A stretch of DNA of 46,247 nucleotides from Halomarina rubra (GCF_023699475.1 NZ_JALXFV010000005.1:293483-339729); one strand, 5' to 3'; counted from the stretch's first letter, positions 24,930-33,838 are shown. The notes: generated by a model not told the origin, from the sequence alone. Made by a program: numbers and translations.

Positions 24930-26326
24930 TGGCAACGAAAAACACATCCGAACGGTTCGACACCGTCGACTGGGACGAGATCGCGGCCAACGCCCCCGAC
25001 GGCAACGGGACGAGTACGCGCGCGTACCTCGCGGCGCTGGGACTGCTGGCGGTGCTGTTCGTCTACGACCTCGTCGTCGCGAGCGGCGAGGCGACGTTCG
25101 CCGCGGTCGGCGTGAGCTACGACGTCCCCCTGTTCCACTGGGTGCTCGCGTTCAGTCTGCTCAGCTTCGCGTTCTTGGGGCTGTTACCGCTGGTTCGGAA
25201 CCGCGGTCACGCCTCGGCGAACTTCGCCGGCATCGTCGTCGCGACCGGCGCGATGCTGGCGGTGATCATCTACGACGGCATCTACCTCGCGAACGCCGTG
25301 CCGACGTTCTCGGCCATCGGCTGGAACTACGACGTGACGGGGCTCGACTACCTGTTCGGGTTCTCACTGCTCGTCTTCGCGTTCTACGCGGCGTTGCCGC
25401 TGTACCAGAACCCGCGGATGACGAGCTACTACTGGAGCGAGTTCAGGAAGAACCGACCGGCGATGGTGAGCCTCGTGTTCCTCGCGTTCATCTTCGGGGT
25501 CGGTATCGTCGGCCCGCTGTTCATCAACTACCCGGAGGCGGAGTTCTTCCGGAAGTACCAGCCGCCGGTGTTCGCGACCGTCAGCATGAACTTCGTGCTA
25601 GAGTGCGTCGGCCAGCAGGCCAACGGCGTCTGTCACGGGACGTGGGACTACCCTCTCGGGACGACCAACCAGGGCCGTGACATCCTCACGATGATCATCT
25701 ACGGGATGCAGATCAGCGCGAAGATCGCGTTCGTCACGACGCTCATCGCCATCGGCGTCGGGACGGCCGTCGGGACCATCAGCGCGTACGCGGGTGGGCT
25801 CGTCGACGAGGTGCTCATGCGCTACGTCGACATCATGCAGTCGTTCCCGACGCTCATCCTCTACCTGCTCATCCTCTACATCTTCGGGGCGGACCTCACG
25901 CTGTTCATCCTGCTGCTCGGGTTCTTCTCGTGGAGCGGGACCGCACGCTACGTGCGGTCGAACGCGCTCGCGAAGTCCCAGGAGGAGTACATCAAGGCCG
26001 TCCAGCTCAGCGGGGCGAGCCTCTACCGCATCATCCGGCGACACATCATCCCGAACACCGCGAGCAGTATCGTCACCGACCTCACGCTGCTGATCCCCGC
26101 GTTCTTGCTGGCCGAGGCGCAACTGGCGTTCCTCGGTCTGGGGGACTCGGAGATCGCCTCGTGGGGCGTGCTCATCTCCGTGGGTCGAAACGACCTCTCG
26201 TTCGCCCCGTGGATCACGCTCGCGCCGGGAATCGTCCTGTTCTTCACCATCCTCGCGTTCGCGTTCATCGGGGACGCCGCGCTCGACGCGCTCGACCCCG
26301 AGGCGCAGGCGGAGGCTGAATCATAA
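24929..26326 (+). CDS. Peptide-type ABC transporter permease, DppC class, with N-terminal extension
   Basis: A 465-residue subunit, well above the roughly 300 residues of usual DppC. Residues about 170-465 are the standard permease, with the EAA loop EYIKAVQLSGASLYRIIRRH near 352-371 and the ending DALDPEAQ. Residues 34-160 hold four extra membrane helices arranged as two related hairpins: VGVSYDVPLFHWVLAFSLL and IGWNYDVTGLDYLFGFSLL each followed by FAFxxxLPL. This duplicated unit has no known role; it may contact the binding protein or a partner. Flanked by one-base overlaps on both sides. Confidence 0.93.
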   Translation: MATKNTSERFDTVDWDEIAANAPDGNGTSTRAYLAALGLLAVLFVYDLVVASGEATFAAVGVSYDVPLFHWVLAFSLLSFAFLGLLPLVRNRGHASANFAGIVVATGAMLAVIIYDGIYLANAVPTFSAIGWNYDVTGLDYLFGFSLLVFAFYAALPLYQNPRMTSYYWSEFRKNRPAMVSLVFLAFIFGVGIVGPLFINYPEAEFFRKYQPPVFATVSMNFVLECVGQQANGVCHGTWDYPLGTTNQGRDILTMIIYGMQISAKIAFVTTLIAIGVGTAVGTISAYAGGLVDEVLMRYVDIMQSFPTLILYLLILYIFGADLTLFILLLGFFSWSGTARYVRSNALAKSQEEYIKAVQLSGASLYRIIRRHIIPNTASSIVTDLTLLIPAFLLAEAQLAFLGLGDSEIASWGVLISVGRNDLSFAPWITLAPGIVLFFTILAFAFIGDAALDALDPEAQAEAES

Positions 26327-27513
26327 TGACCGACACACCACTCCTCGCCGTCGAGGACCTCACCACGACGTTCAAGACCGACGCGGGACTGCTCACCGCC
26401 GTCGGCGGCATCGACTTCGACATCTACGAAGGGGAGACGGTCTGCATCGTCGGGGAGTCCGGCTCCGGCAAGACCGTCGCCAGCGAGTCCATCACGAGAC
26501 TCGTCCCCTCGCCACCCGGCGAGGTGACCGGCAGCGTCGAGTTCCGGGACCTGGAGACGGTCCGGGAGCTCGCCGACGCCTTCCCCAAAGCCGTCTTCGA
26601 GGTCGCCGAGGACGGGGCGGCCGAAGACCGAGGACGTCCCGTCGACGACGGGCAGTTCGTCGTCGTCGAGCAGCGCCGGAACGGCGAGATAACGCGGGGC
26701 TACGTCGACCTCGCGCGGACGCCCGACAAGGCGCTCCGGCGGGTTCGTGGCGGAGACATCGCCCACGTGTTCCAGAACCCACAGGACGCGCTCAACCACT
26801 GCTACACCGTGGGCTGGCAGATCGTCGAAGCCGTCCAGATGCACGAGGACGTCTCGAAGGGCGAGGCGCGACAGCGCGCCATCGAACTGCTCAACGACGT
26901 CGGGATTCCCAACGCGGCGGCCCGACTCGACGACTACCCCCACGAGTTCTCCGGCGGGCAGAAACAGCGCGTGATGATCGCGATGGCGCTGGTGACGAAC
27001 CCCGACCTGCTCATCGCCGACGAGCCGACCACCGCACTCGACGTGACCGTCCAGGCCCAGATACTCAAACTCCTCAGCGAACTGCAGGAGGAGTACGGGA
27101 TGGGCATCCTGTTCATCACCCACGACCTCGGGGTGGTCGCCGAGGTGGCCGACCGCGTCGTCGTCATGTACGCCGGGAAGGTGATGGAGCGTGGAACCGT
27201 CTACGAGATCTTCGAGCAGCCGTCACACCCGTACACCCGGGCGTTGCTGGAGTGTCTCCCCGGTGGCGGACGGGCGGCGGCGGGTATCGGCGGGTCGTTG
27301 CCCGACCCGACCGACCCGACCGAGGGCTGTCGGTTCGCCGAGCGGTGTGAGTACGCCGTCGACGACTGCTTCGTCGGTGGACAGCCCGAGGAGGCGACGC
27401 TGACCGACGATCACTCGGTCTCGTGTGTCTACTACCACGAGGGGCGCGACGCGTCGGTGATCACCGGCGACGACACCACCCCTGCGGCCAGTGGAGGGAC
27501 CGCCGATGACTGA
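26326..27513 (+). CDS. Peptide-type ABC transporter ATPase, DppD/OppD class
   Basis: A 395-residue ATPase. Walker A GESGSGKT (about 43-50), signature EFSGGQKQR, Walker [13 protein letters not shown], and the oligo_HPY tail [16 protein letters not shown]. The same 75-residue acidic insert ([14 protein letters not shown]...) precedes the Q-loop FQNPQDAL as in the divergent copy at 20446. The start overlaps the permease stop by one base and its own end overlaps the next gene by eight bases, so the four genes are tightly coupled. Confidence 0.95.
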   Translation: MTDTPLLAVEDLTTTFKTDAGLLTAVGGIDFDIYEGETVCIVGESGSGKTVASESITRLVPSPPGEVTGSVEFRDLETVRELADAFPKAVFEVAEDGAAEDRGRPVDDGQFVVVEQRRNGEITRGYVDLARTPDKALRRVRGGDIAHVFQNPQDALNHCYTVGWQIVEAVQMHEDVSKGEARQRAIELLNDVGIPNAAARLDDYPHEFSGGQKQRVMIAMALVTNPDLLIADEPTTALDVTVQAQILKLLSELQEEYGMGILFITHDLGVVAEVADRVVVMYAGKVMERGTVYEIFEQPSHPYTRALLECLPGGGRAAAGIGGSLPDPTDPTEGCRFAERCEYAVDDCFVGGQPEEATLTDDHSVSCVYYHEGRDASVITGDDTTPAASGGTADD

Positions 27514-28849
27514 GCGACCGCTGCTGTCGGTGCGGAACCTCAAGAAGCACTACCCCATCACGCAGGGAATCCTCTCGCGACAGGTCGGGGCGGCACGCGC
27601 CGTCGACGGCATCAGCTTCGACATCGCGGAGGGCGAGACCCTCGGACTCGTCGGCGAGTCAGGCTGTGGGAAGTCGACGGCTGCGACGTCCATCATCCGA
27701 CTCGAAGAGCCGACCAGCGGCGAGGTCATCTTCAACGGTCGGGACTCCGCGGCCGTGAGCGCCGACGCGACGAACGACGTGACGAAGTTCGACGACGCCC
27801 AGTTGAAGGCGTTCCGCCGGGACGCCCAGATGATCTTCCAGGACCCCTCCTCGAGCCTCGACCCGCGGATGACCGTCGGGAGTTCGGTCGCCGAACTGCT
27901 CGAGGTCCACGGGATGTCCGACAAGCAGCGACGTCGCGACATCGTCCAGAACCTCCTGGAGGACGTCGGCCTCTCGGCGAGCGACTACGACCGCTACCCC
28001 CACGAGTTCTCCGGCGGGCAGAAACAGCGCATCGCACTCGCGCGAGCGCTCGTGCTCAACCCGGACCTCATCGTGGCCGACGAACCCGTCAGCGCCCTCG
28101 ACGTCTCGATTCGCGCCGAGATCCTCTCGCTCATCAACGACCTGCAGGAGAAGTACGGGCTGTCGATGCTGTTCATCAGTCACGACATGTCCGTCGTGCA
28201 GGACGTCTGTGACCGCGTCGCCGTCATGTACCTCGGCGAGATCGTCGAGATCGGTGACACCGAGGAGATATTCACGAACCCACAGCACCCCTACACGGAG
28301 GCGTTGCTGTCGGCCGTCCCGCGACCCGACCCGCGGCGGAAACGGCAGGACATCGAACTCAAGGGCATCGTCCCGAGTCCGACGAACCCGCCCTCGGGCT
28401 GTCGGTTCCACACGCGCTGTCACCGCGTCATCCAGCCCGACGAGTGGGACCTCGAACAGTCCGAGTGGCGCTCGCTGTTGAACTTCCGCGACGGCGTCGT
28501 CGAGGAGTCCCTCGACGTGGAGACGACTCGCGAGATGCTGCGGACCGGCCCGGCGGACGAGGACGTCGACGTCGCCGACGCGAGACTCCGCGCCGAACTC
28601 CGCGAGGAGTACGACCTGCCCGAGACGCTCTCGGACCAGCAGGCCGAACGGACGCTCTCCGAGTCGCTCGACCACCTCGTCGAGGGCGAGTACGGCGAAG
28701 CGCAGGAACTGCTCGCCGAGGCGTTCGTCACGCCGTGTGAGCAGGAAGAGCCAGCGTACGCCGACCACGGCGGCGGGCACCGCTCGAAGTGTCTGCTCAC
28801 GAACGACCAGGCGTCGCTCCAGAGCGCGCCGAGCCTGAAGAACGACTGA
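27506..28849 (+). CDS. Peptide-type ABC transporter ATPase, DppF/OppF class
   Basis: A 447-residue ATPase, last gene of the importer operon. Start ATG 27506 ([19 protein letters not shown]); an upstream in-frame start is inside the previous gene. Walker A GESGCGKS, signature EFSGGQKQR and Walker [13 protein letters not shown]. The oligo_HPY tail [13 protein letters not shown] is followed by a long acidic extension ending FVTPCEQEEPAY and SKCLLTNDQ, matching the extension of the divergent copy at 19151. The extension's Cys pair may be a redox or metal site. Confidence 0.95.
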   Translation: MTERPLLSVRNLKKHYPITQGILSRQVGAARAVDGISFDIAEGETLGLVGESGCGKSTAATSIIRLEEPTSGEVIFNGRDSAAVSADATNDVTKFDDAQLKAFRRDAQMIFQDPSSSLDPRMTVGSSVAELLEVHGMSDKQRRRDIVQNLLEDVGLSASDYDRYPHEFSGGQKQRIALARALVLNPDLIVADEPVSALDVSIRAEILSLINDLQEKYGLSMLFISHDMSVVQDVCDRVAVMYLGEIVEIGDTEEIFTNPQHPYTEALLSAVPRPDPRRKRQDIELKGIVPSPTNPPSGCRFHTRCHRVIQPDEWDLEQSEWRSLLNFRDGVVEESLDVETTREMLRTGPADEDVDVADARLRAELREEYDLPETLSDQQAERTLSESLDHLVEGEYGEAQELLAEAFVTPCEQEEPAYADHGGGHRSKCLLTNDQASLQSAPSLKND

Positions 28850-28851
28850 CC

Positions 28852-28870
28852 GCCGGCGACCCTCGCCGGC
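28852..28870. terminator. Hairpin between convergent transporter operon and ggt
   Basis: An 8-base-pair stem (GCCGGCGA / TCGCCGGC) with a 3-base loop starts three bases after the ATPase stop. Position between two converging genes suggests a bidirectional terminator. Confidence 0.6.
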
Positions 28871-28917
28871 CGATTCCTTCGCGAGACCACCCTCGGAGCG
28901 GCGCGCCTGTGCGTCGC

Positions 28918-30534
28918 TCAGAACCCCGTGGCGTTGCCGTCCTTCCGGGGCTCCGTCGCCGCCGAGAGGACGCCGTCGGCGTTGCGTGCGAACTGTGCGC
29001 CCCCGAACATCACGGGCGGGAGCACCTGCACGTCGTGGCCCCGACGAACCAGCCCGTTCTGTATCTCGCCGGGGACGCGCGTCTCGACGGCCAGTCGCCC
29101 GGATTCGCGGTATCGCCAGCGCGGCGCGTCGAGCGCCTCCTGTGGCGTCATCCCCTCGTCGACGAGGTTGGTGACGAGTTGGAGGTGGCCCTGTGGCTGC
29201 ATGAACCCGCCCATGACGCCGAACGCCGCCCAGTCGTCGTCGTCGAACTTCAGGAGGCCGGGGATGAGCGTGTGGAACGGCCGCTTCTCCGGTTCCAGTC
29301 GGTTCGGGTGGTCGTCGTCCAGCGAGAACGACGCGCCGCGGTTCTGGAGCGCGATGCCGGTGTCGCCGGCGACGAGACCGGAGCCGAAGCCGGCGAACCG
29401 GGAGTTGATGTACGAGACGACGTTGCCCGCGTCGTCGGCGACACAGAGCAGGACGGTGTCGGCGTCCTCGGCGTGGGAGTCGGGGACGCCGAACGAGACG
29501 TCGCTGGACTCCTCGCCGACGTCCGCGGCGCGCTTCTCGGCCCACGCTTTCGAGGCGAGGGGTGGAATCTCCTCGTACTCGGGGTCGGTGATGTAACGGT
29601 GGCCGTCGTGGAACGCGCGTTTCGTCGCCTCGGCGAAGCGGTGGTAGCGCTCGACGCCCTCCGCACCAGCGGCGTCGAGTTCGCTCGCGATGTTGAGCGC
29701 TTCGAGCGCGATGAGGCCCTGGTTGTTCGGCGGGAGTTCGAACACCTCGACGTCGTCGTACGTCGTCGAGACGGGGTCGACGAACTCCGGTTCGAACGCT
29801 CGGAGGTCGTCCATCGTCATGAACCCGCCCTGTTCCTGAATCTCCTCGACGATGGCCTCGCCGACGTGGCCCTCGTAGACGACGTCCGCGCCCTCCTCGG
29901 CGATGGCGCGCATCGACTCGCCGAGCCGTTCGAGGCGCATCACCTCGCCCGCTTCGGGAGCGCGTTCGCCGTCGACGAGGTAGGCGTCGCGCGCGTGGTC
30001 CGATTCGAAGAGGTCCTCCGCGCTCGTCCAGTGGCTCGCGATGACCTCGCTGACCGGGTAGCCCTCCGTCGCGTAGCGGATGGCCGGTTCGAGCGCGTCG
30101 GCCAGCGAGCGGCGACCGAACCGCTCGACGGTCGCCTCCCACCCGCGGGCAGTGCCCGGCACGGTGACGGCTTGCGGACCGGTGAACGGCATCTCGGCCT
30201 CGGCGGGTGTGGTGTCCTCGTCCTCGCTCGCGACGGCCTCGCGGACCTTCTGACGGGTCGCGCCCGCGGGCGCACCGCCACACGAGCGCATCCCGCCGAC
30301 CTCGCCGTCGGCGGTTCGGTACAGCGCGAACACGTCCCCGCCGAGCCCCGTCGAGGTGGGTTCCGTGACGTTGAGCGCGGCGGCGGTGGCGACCGCCGCG
30401 TCGAACGCGTTGCCACCCTCCTCCAGCACGCGGACGCCCGCCTGGGCGGCCAGCGGTTGGCTCGTCGCGACGACACCGTTGGTCGCGTACACCGTCGAGC
30501 GACGCGACCCGAACGAATCGACATCCCTGTCCAT
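28918..30534 (-). CDS. ggt: Gamma-glutamyltransferase family protein
   Basis: A 538-residue Ntn-hydrolase without signal peptide, so probably cytoplasmic. Start at ATG 30532-30534; upstream frame lacks similarity. The large-subunit landmarks ATNGVVATSQPLAAQAG and EEGGNAFDAAVATA are at the N-terminus; the self-cleavage and nucleophile Thr is T360 in DADTVLLCVADD, followed by GNVVSYINS. It should hydrolyse or transfer gamma-glutamyl groups from gamma-glutamylcysteine or peptides; related acylases have the same fold. It converges on the peptide importer operon, which hints at shared substrates. Confidence 0.9.
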   Translation of the reverse strand: MDRDVDSFGSRRSTVYATNGVVATSQPLAAQAGVRVLEEGGNAFDAAVATAAALNVTEPTSTGLGGDVFALYRTADGEVGGMRSCGGAPAGATRQKVREAVASEDEDTTPAEAEMPFTGPQAVTVPGTARGWEATVERFGRRSLADALEPAIRYATEGYPVSEVIASHWTSAEDLFESDHARDAYLVDGERAPEAGEVMRLERLGESMRAIAEEGADVVYEGHVGEAIVEEIQEQGGFMTMDDLRAFEPEFVDPVSTTYDDVEVFELPPNNQGLIALEALNIASELDAAGAEGVERYHRFAEATKRAFHDGHRYITDPEYEEIPPLASKAWAEKRAADVGEESSDVSFGVPDSHAEDADTVLLCVADDAGNVVSYINSRFAGFGSGLVAGDTGIALQNRGASFSLDDDHPNRLEPEKRPFHTLIPGLLKFDDDDWAAFGVMGGFMQPQGHLQLVTNLVDEGMTPQEALDAPRWRYRESGRLAVETRVPGEIQNGLVRRGHDVQVLPPVMFGGAQFARNADGVLSAATEPRKDGNATGF

Positions 30535-30616
30535 ACCCGTGACACGCACACACCCACCAAGGCTCCGGTGGTTCCGGAACCGCACCGTCGCCTCGACGCC
30601 CACCGTCGTGACGCGG

Positions 30617-30625
30617 GAGTTAACC
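30617..30625 (+). promoter_or_regulatory. TATA-like box of nmd3
   Basis: GGAGTTAAC region with TTAA at 30620-30623, 27-28 bases before the ATG; predicts a leaderless transcript. Confidence 0.5.
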
Positions 30626-30648
30626 GTCCGAACCCGTTATCCTCGCCA

Positions 30649-31764
30649 ATGAGTTCACGCACGTCGGGCGAGTTCTGCCCGCGCTGTGGCGACCCCGTCG
30701 AGGAGACTGCCCCCCGCCCCGGTGACCCCGCCGGCCGCGACGCGAACCTCTGTGACAAGTGCTACTTCGAGGACTTCGAACTCGTCGACGTCGACGACGA
30801 ACTGCGCGTCCGCATCTGCGCTCGCTGTGGTGGCGTCTACCGAGGCAACCGCTGGGTCGACGTCGGCGCGGAGGACTACACCGACGTCGCCGTCGAAGAG
30901 ACCCGCGAGGCGCTGGGGGTCCACGTCGACGCCGAGGAGGTGTCCTGGCTGGTCGACCCCGAACAGGTCGACCAGAACACCATCATGATGCACTGTCACT
31001 TCTCGGGGCTGGTCCGCGGGACCGTCCAGGAGGAGGACGTCGACGTCCGGGTCCGCTTCTCCCGCGAGACCTGCACGCGCTGTTCGCGCATCGCCGGCGA
31101 CTACTACGCCTCGGTCGTCCAGGTTCGGGCCGCCGAGCGAAACCCGACCGACGAGGAGGTGAAACAGTCCATCCGGATGGCCGAGGAGTACATCGAGAAG
31201 CGCGAGGAGAAAGGCGACCGCAACGCGTTCATCTCGAAGATCGACGAGGGGAAGGAGGGCGTCGACATCAAGATTTCGACGAGTCAGATGGGCCGAGCCA
31301 TCGCCGAGCGCGTCCGGCGGCGGTTCGGTGGCTCCATCACCGACTCCCGTACGCTCGTCACCGAGGACGAGGACGGCAACGAGGTGTACCGCGTCACGTT
31401 CGCCATCCGACTGCCGCCGTACCCGGCGGGCACCATCGTCGAACCCGACGGCGAGGACCCCGTGCTCGTCCGCTCGGCCCACGGCAACCTCAAGGGCGAC
31501 TACCTGACGACGGGCGAGCGCTACGAGGCCTCCAGCGAGGAGGGCGTCACCCCCGAGGCCCGCCGCCTCGGGCACGTCTCGGACGGCGTCGAGACGACGC
31601 TCGTCGCCGTCGAGGACGACCACGCGGTGCAGGTGCTCGACCCCGACACGTTCGAGACGAAGACCGTCGCCCGGCCATCCTACCTCGACCCCGACGCCGA
31701 CACCGTCACCGTGTTCAAGAGTCGCGCCGGCCTGCACGTCCTCCCCGAGGACGCGGTGCAGTAG
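30649..31764 (+). CDS. nmd3: NMD3-like 60S ribosome biogenesis protein
   Basis: A 371-residue archaeal relative of the eukaryotic 60S export adaptor, thought to act in late large-subunit assembly. Four zinc-binding Cys pairs: CPRC (about 10-13), CDKC (about 35-38), CARC (about 56-59) and CTRC (about 142-145). Middle domain with FISKIDEGKEGVDIKISTSQMG; the C-terminal part has OB/SH3-like strands ending FKSRAGLHVLPED. The start ATG 30649 was chosen for its CxxC-proximal position and promoter spacing. Long upstream frame is shadow. Archaeal NMD3 lacks the export signals, as here. Confidence 0.93.
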   Translation: MSSRTSGEFCPRCGDPVEETAPRPGDPAGRDANLCDKCYFEDFELVDVDDELRVRICARCGGVYRGNRWVDVGAEDYTDVAVEETREALGVHVDAEEVSWLVDPEQVDQNTIMMHCHFSGLVRGTVQEEDVDVRVRFSRETCTRCSRIAGDYYASVVQVRAAERNPTDEEVKQSIRMAEEYIEKREEKGDRNAFISKIDEGKEGVDIKISTSQMGRAIAERVRRRFGGSITDSRTLVTEDEDGNEVYRVTFAIRLPPYPAGTIVEPDGEDPVLVRSAHGNLKGDYLTTGERYEASSEEGVTPEARRLGHVSDGVETTLVAVEDDHAVQVLDPDTFETKTVARPSYLDPDADTVTVFKSRAGLHVLPEDAVQ

Positions 31765-31838
31765 CTCGGTCGTCGTACCACCCGAGAACTGCTCGCGGCG
31801 CTCCCCCGGCCGCAGCCGTGACGACACCTCCTGTGCGA

Positions 31839-31934
31839 CTACTGCTCGCGTTCGGGGTCTTCGGCCCGTTCGCGGCCCCGAATCGTCGCGAGCTGTTCTT
31901 CGACCGCCTCGTCGAGCATCAGGAACGGGTCCAT
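31839..31934 (-). CDS. Short acidic hypothetical protein
   Basis: A 31-residue frame starting ATG 31932-31934 (MDPFLMLDEAVEEQLATIRG) and ending in an acidic stretch. It looks like a single amphipathic helix. I cannot assign a family. It lies head to head with the small membrane peptide at 32015 and downstream of nmd3. Codon use is normal for haloarchaea, but the length makes it uncertain. Confidence 0.4.
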   Translation of the reverse strand: MDPFLMLDEAVEEQLATIRGRERAEDPEREQ

Positions 31935-32014
31935 GCGCGTGTCAATGACTGACGTGCACAAAACTCTTGCGTCGCCGTCGAAACCGGTTTGGGTCTCGGC
32001 GCGTTGATGCCGGT

Positions 32015-32098
32015 ATGGAACGCCAGCGCCTGTTCGCCCTCCTGATGGCACTGCTGATGCTCTCGTCGACCGTCATCGGCTTCATCAGCCTCCTGTAA
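32015..32098 (+). CDS. Single-helix membrane peptide
   Basis: A 27-residue frame MERQRLFALLMALLMLSSTV... with a basic N-terminus and one hydrophobic helix reaching the C-terminus. It resembles very short hydrophobic proteins annotated next to helicase genes in haloarchaea, but I rely on memory for that. It converges on the helicase gene with a 9-base gap. Confidence 0.45.
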   Translation: MERQRLFALLMALLMLSSTVIGFISLL

Positions 32099-32107
32099 CC
32101 CGACTGC

Positions 32108-33838
32108 CTACTGCCAGACGTCCCCGAGCGGGTGGTCGTCGAGCGACCGCTTGCGCGAGCGACTGCGTCGACTCTGGGTCTGTCCGTCTCCGTCTCCGTC
32201 ACCCACTGCGGCCGCGGGGTCGAACGTCGGCAGGTCGGGCGTGCTCATCAGGTCGACCTGCTCGGCGAACCACGGCGGCATGTCGCTGCGCGCGCGTTCG
32301 AACAGGTCGAGCAGCGACGAGTCAGCGAGGTACGTCGCGCCCGCGTCGTCGGGGGCGCGAACGACCCGGCCACACGCCTGGATGACCGTGCGAAGCGCGG
32401 CGCGGTAGTACCACGCCCACTGGCCGTCTTCGAGACGCTGGGCGACCCGCGAGTCCCGCGTGTTGGGGTACGGCGCTTTACACAGCACCTGCCAGCGCGC
32501 GAGGTCGTACTTCAGGTCGAGGGCCTCCTCCATCTTCACCGAGACGAACAGGTCCGCGCCGTCCGAGCGCTTCCAGGAGTCGAGCGCGGCGTCCCGGCCC
32601 TCGGCGTCGTGGGTCCGGACGCGCTCGCCGACGCCGAACTCGTTGAGCAGGCCCACCAGTTGCTCGGCGATGGCGTAGGAGTGGGCGTGGACCAGCCCCT
32701 TCTCGTCGGGGTGGCGCTGCATGAGGCGGACGACCAGACGCGCTATCTTCGGCAGCGTCTCCTCGCGGTGTTCGTAGGTCATCTTCCCCTGAGTCGTGTC
32801 GAACAGCGGGCGGTTCTCGACGGGGAACGTGTGTTCGACGTCGACGAGCGCGACCCGCGAGGGGTCGAGTCCCGACGAGCGGCAGAACGCCTCCTTGTTG
32901 AGGATGGTCGCGGAGAGCAGCGCGAACTTGCTCCCGCGGTCCCAGACGGTGTGTTTCAGGTAGCGCTCGGGGTCCATCGGTTTGACGACCACCTTCGACC
33001 CCGCGCCGTCGTGCTGGTCGACGACCCACGTCGTCGCGCTGTCTGGGTCGCGGGCGTCCTGGACGAACCACTGCAGTTCCCGGACGAGTTCGGCGATGCG
33101 GTCGCGCTCGGCGACCTCCTCCTCGGAGAGTTCGACCTGGCTCCGCAGTTCGGTCTGCCGGCGCTTACAGACCGTGACGAGGCCGTCGGCGTACTTCGCG
33201 GCGTCCTCGCTGTCCTCGACTTCGGGAGCGGGTTTCTTCCCCCACATCGGCACCGTCGCCGGCCCCAACTCGATGGTCGCGTACATCTCGGCCCACTCCG
33301 CGAGGCCGTGAGCCTCGTCGATGACCACGACGTCGCGCTGGCCGAACACCTCCGACCCGGCCATCTGCATGAAGTACGCGAGCGTCATCGCCGCGATGTC
33401 CCGGTTGGAGGCGATGTCCCGGTCCGAGAAGTACGGACAGCGGTGTTTGACCGGGCAGTCGAACCCGCGTTCCCGGGCGCAGGGAGCCTGGTCGACGGCC
33501 GTCGTCGTCTCGCCGGGCAGGATACACGAGTAGTTGCCCTTCCCGCGGACGACCGAGAGGTCGTCGAGCAGGTCGTCGCCCGCCACGTCGTCGAGCTGGG
33601 AGACCTGCGGGGTGGTGTAGTACGAGCCGACCGGTTTGGCGGGGTCGTCCTCGCCCGCGCGTCTAGCACACCCCGCGATGGCCCGCGCGAGCAGTGACTT
33701 CCCGCTCCCGGTCGGCGCGCGCACCAGCACCACGTCGTTGCCCGCCTCGAACGCCGCGCGGATGTCCGCGAGCGCCTGTTCCTGCGTGCCGCGGAACGAG
33801 GGCGCGGGGAACTCCTCGACGATGCGGGACGGTTTCAC
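32108..33838 (-). CDS. XPD/DinG-type Fe-S DNA helicase
   Basis: A 576-residue superfamily 2 helicase. Walker A APTGSGKS at about 41-48 and DEAH at about 174-177. Between them lie four cysteines C105, C120, C128 and C134 (SCILPGE ... APCARERGFDCPVKHRCPYF), the pattern of the 4Fe-4S domain of XPD and DinG. The C-terminal motif VI region reads QACGRVVRAPDDAG. I chose the GTG at 33836-33838 (reads VKPSRIVEEFPAP) because the relatives start there and because a TATA box lies 27 bases upstream; an ATG at 33880 would add 14 residues and lie above the TATA box. Role: unwinding 5' to 3' in repair or replication. Confidence 0.9.
   Translation of the reverse strand: MKPSRIVEEFPAPSFRGTQEQALADIRAAFEAGNDVVLVRAPTGSGKSLLARAIAGCARRAGEDDPAKPVGSYYTTPQVSQLDDVAGDDLLDDLSVVRGKGNYSCILPGETTTAVDQAPCARERGFDCPVKHRCPYFSDRDIASNRDIAAMTLAYFMQMAGSEVFGQRDVVVIDEAHGLAEWAEMYATIELGPATVPMWGKKPAPEVEDSEDAAKYADGLVTVCKRRQTELRSQVELSEEEVAERDRIAELVRELQWFVQDARDPDSATTWVVDQHDGAGSKVVVKPMDPERYLKHTVWDRGSKFALLSATILNKEAFCRSSGLDPSRVALVDVEHTFPVENRPLFDTTQGKMTYEHREETLPKIARLVVRLMQRHPDEKGLVHAHSYAIAEQLVGLLNEFGVGERVRTHDAEGRDAALDSWKRSDGADLFVSVKMEEALDLKYDLARWQVLCKAPYPNTRDSRVAQRLEDGQWAWYYRAALRTVIQACGRVVRAPDDAGATYLADSSLLDLFERARSDMPPWFAEQVDLMSTPDLPTFDPAAAVGDGDGDGQTQSRRSRSRKRSLDDHPLGDVWQ

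Noticed and set aside
27659-30553. 964-codon minus-strand frame running across dppF and ggt
   Set aside because: Out of frame with ggt, which has intact GGT motifs; composed of Arg-rich low-complexity sequence.
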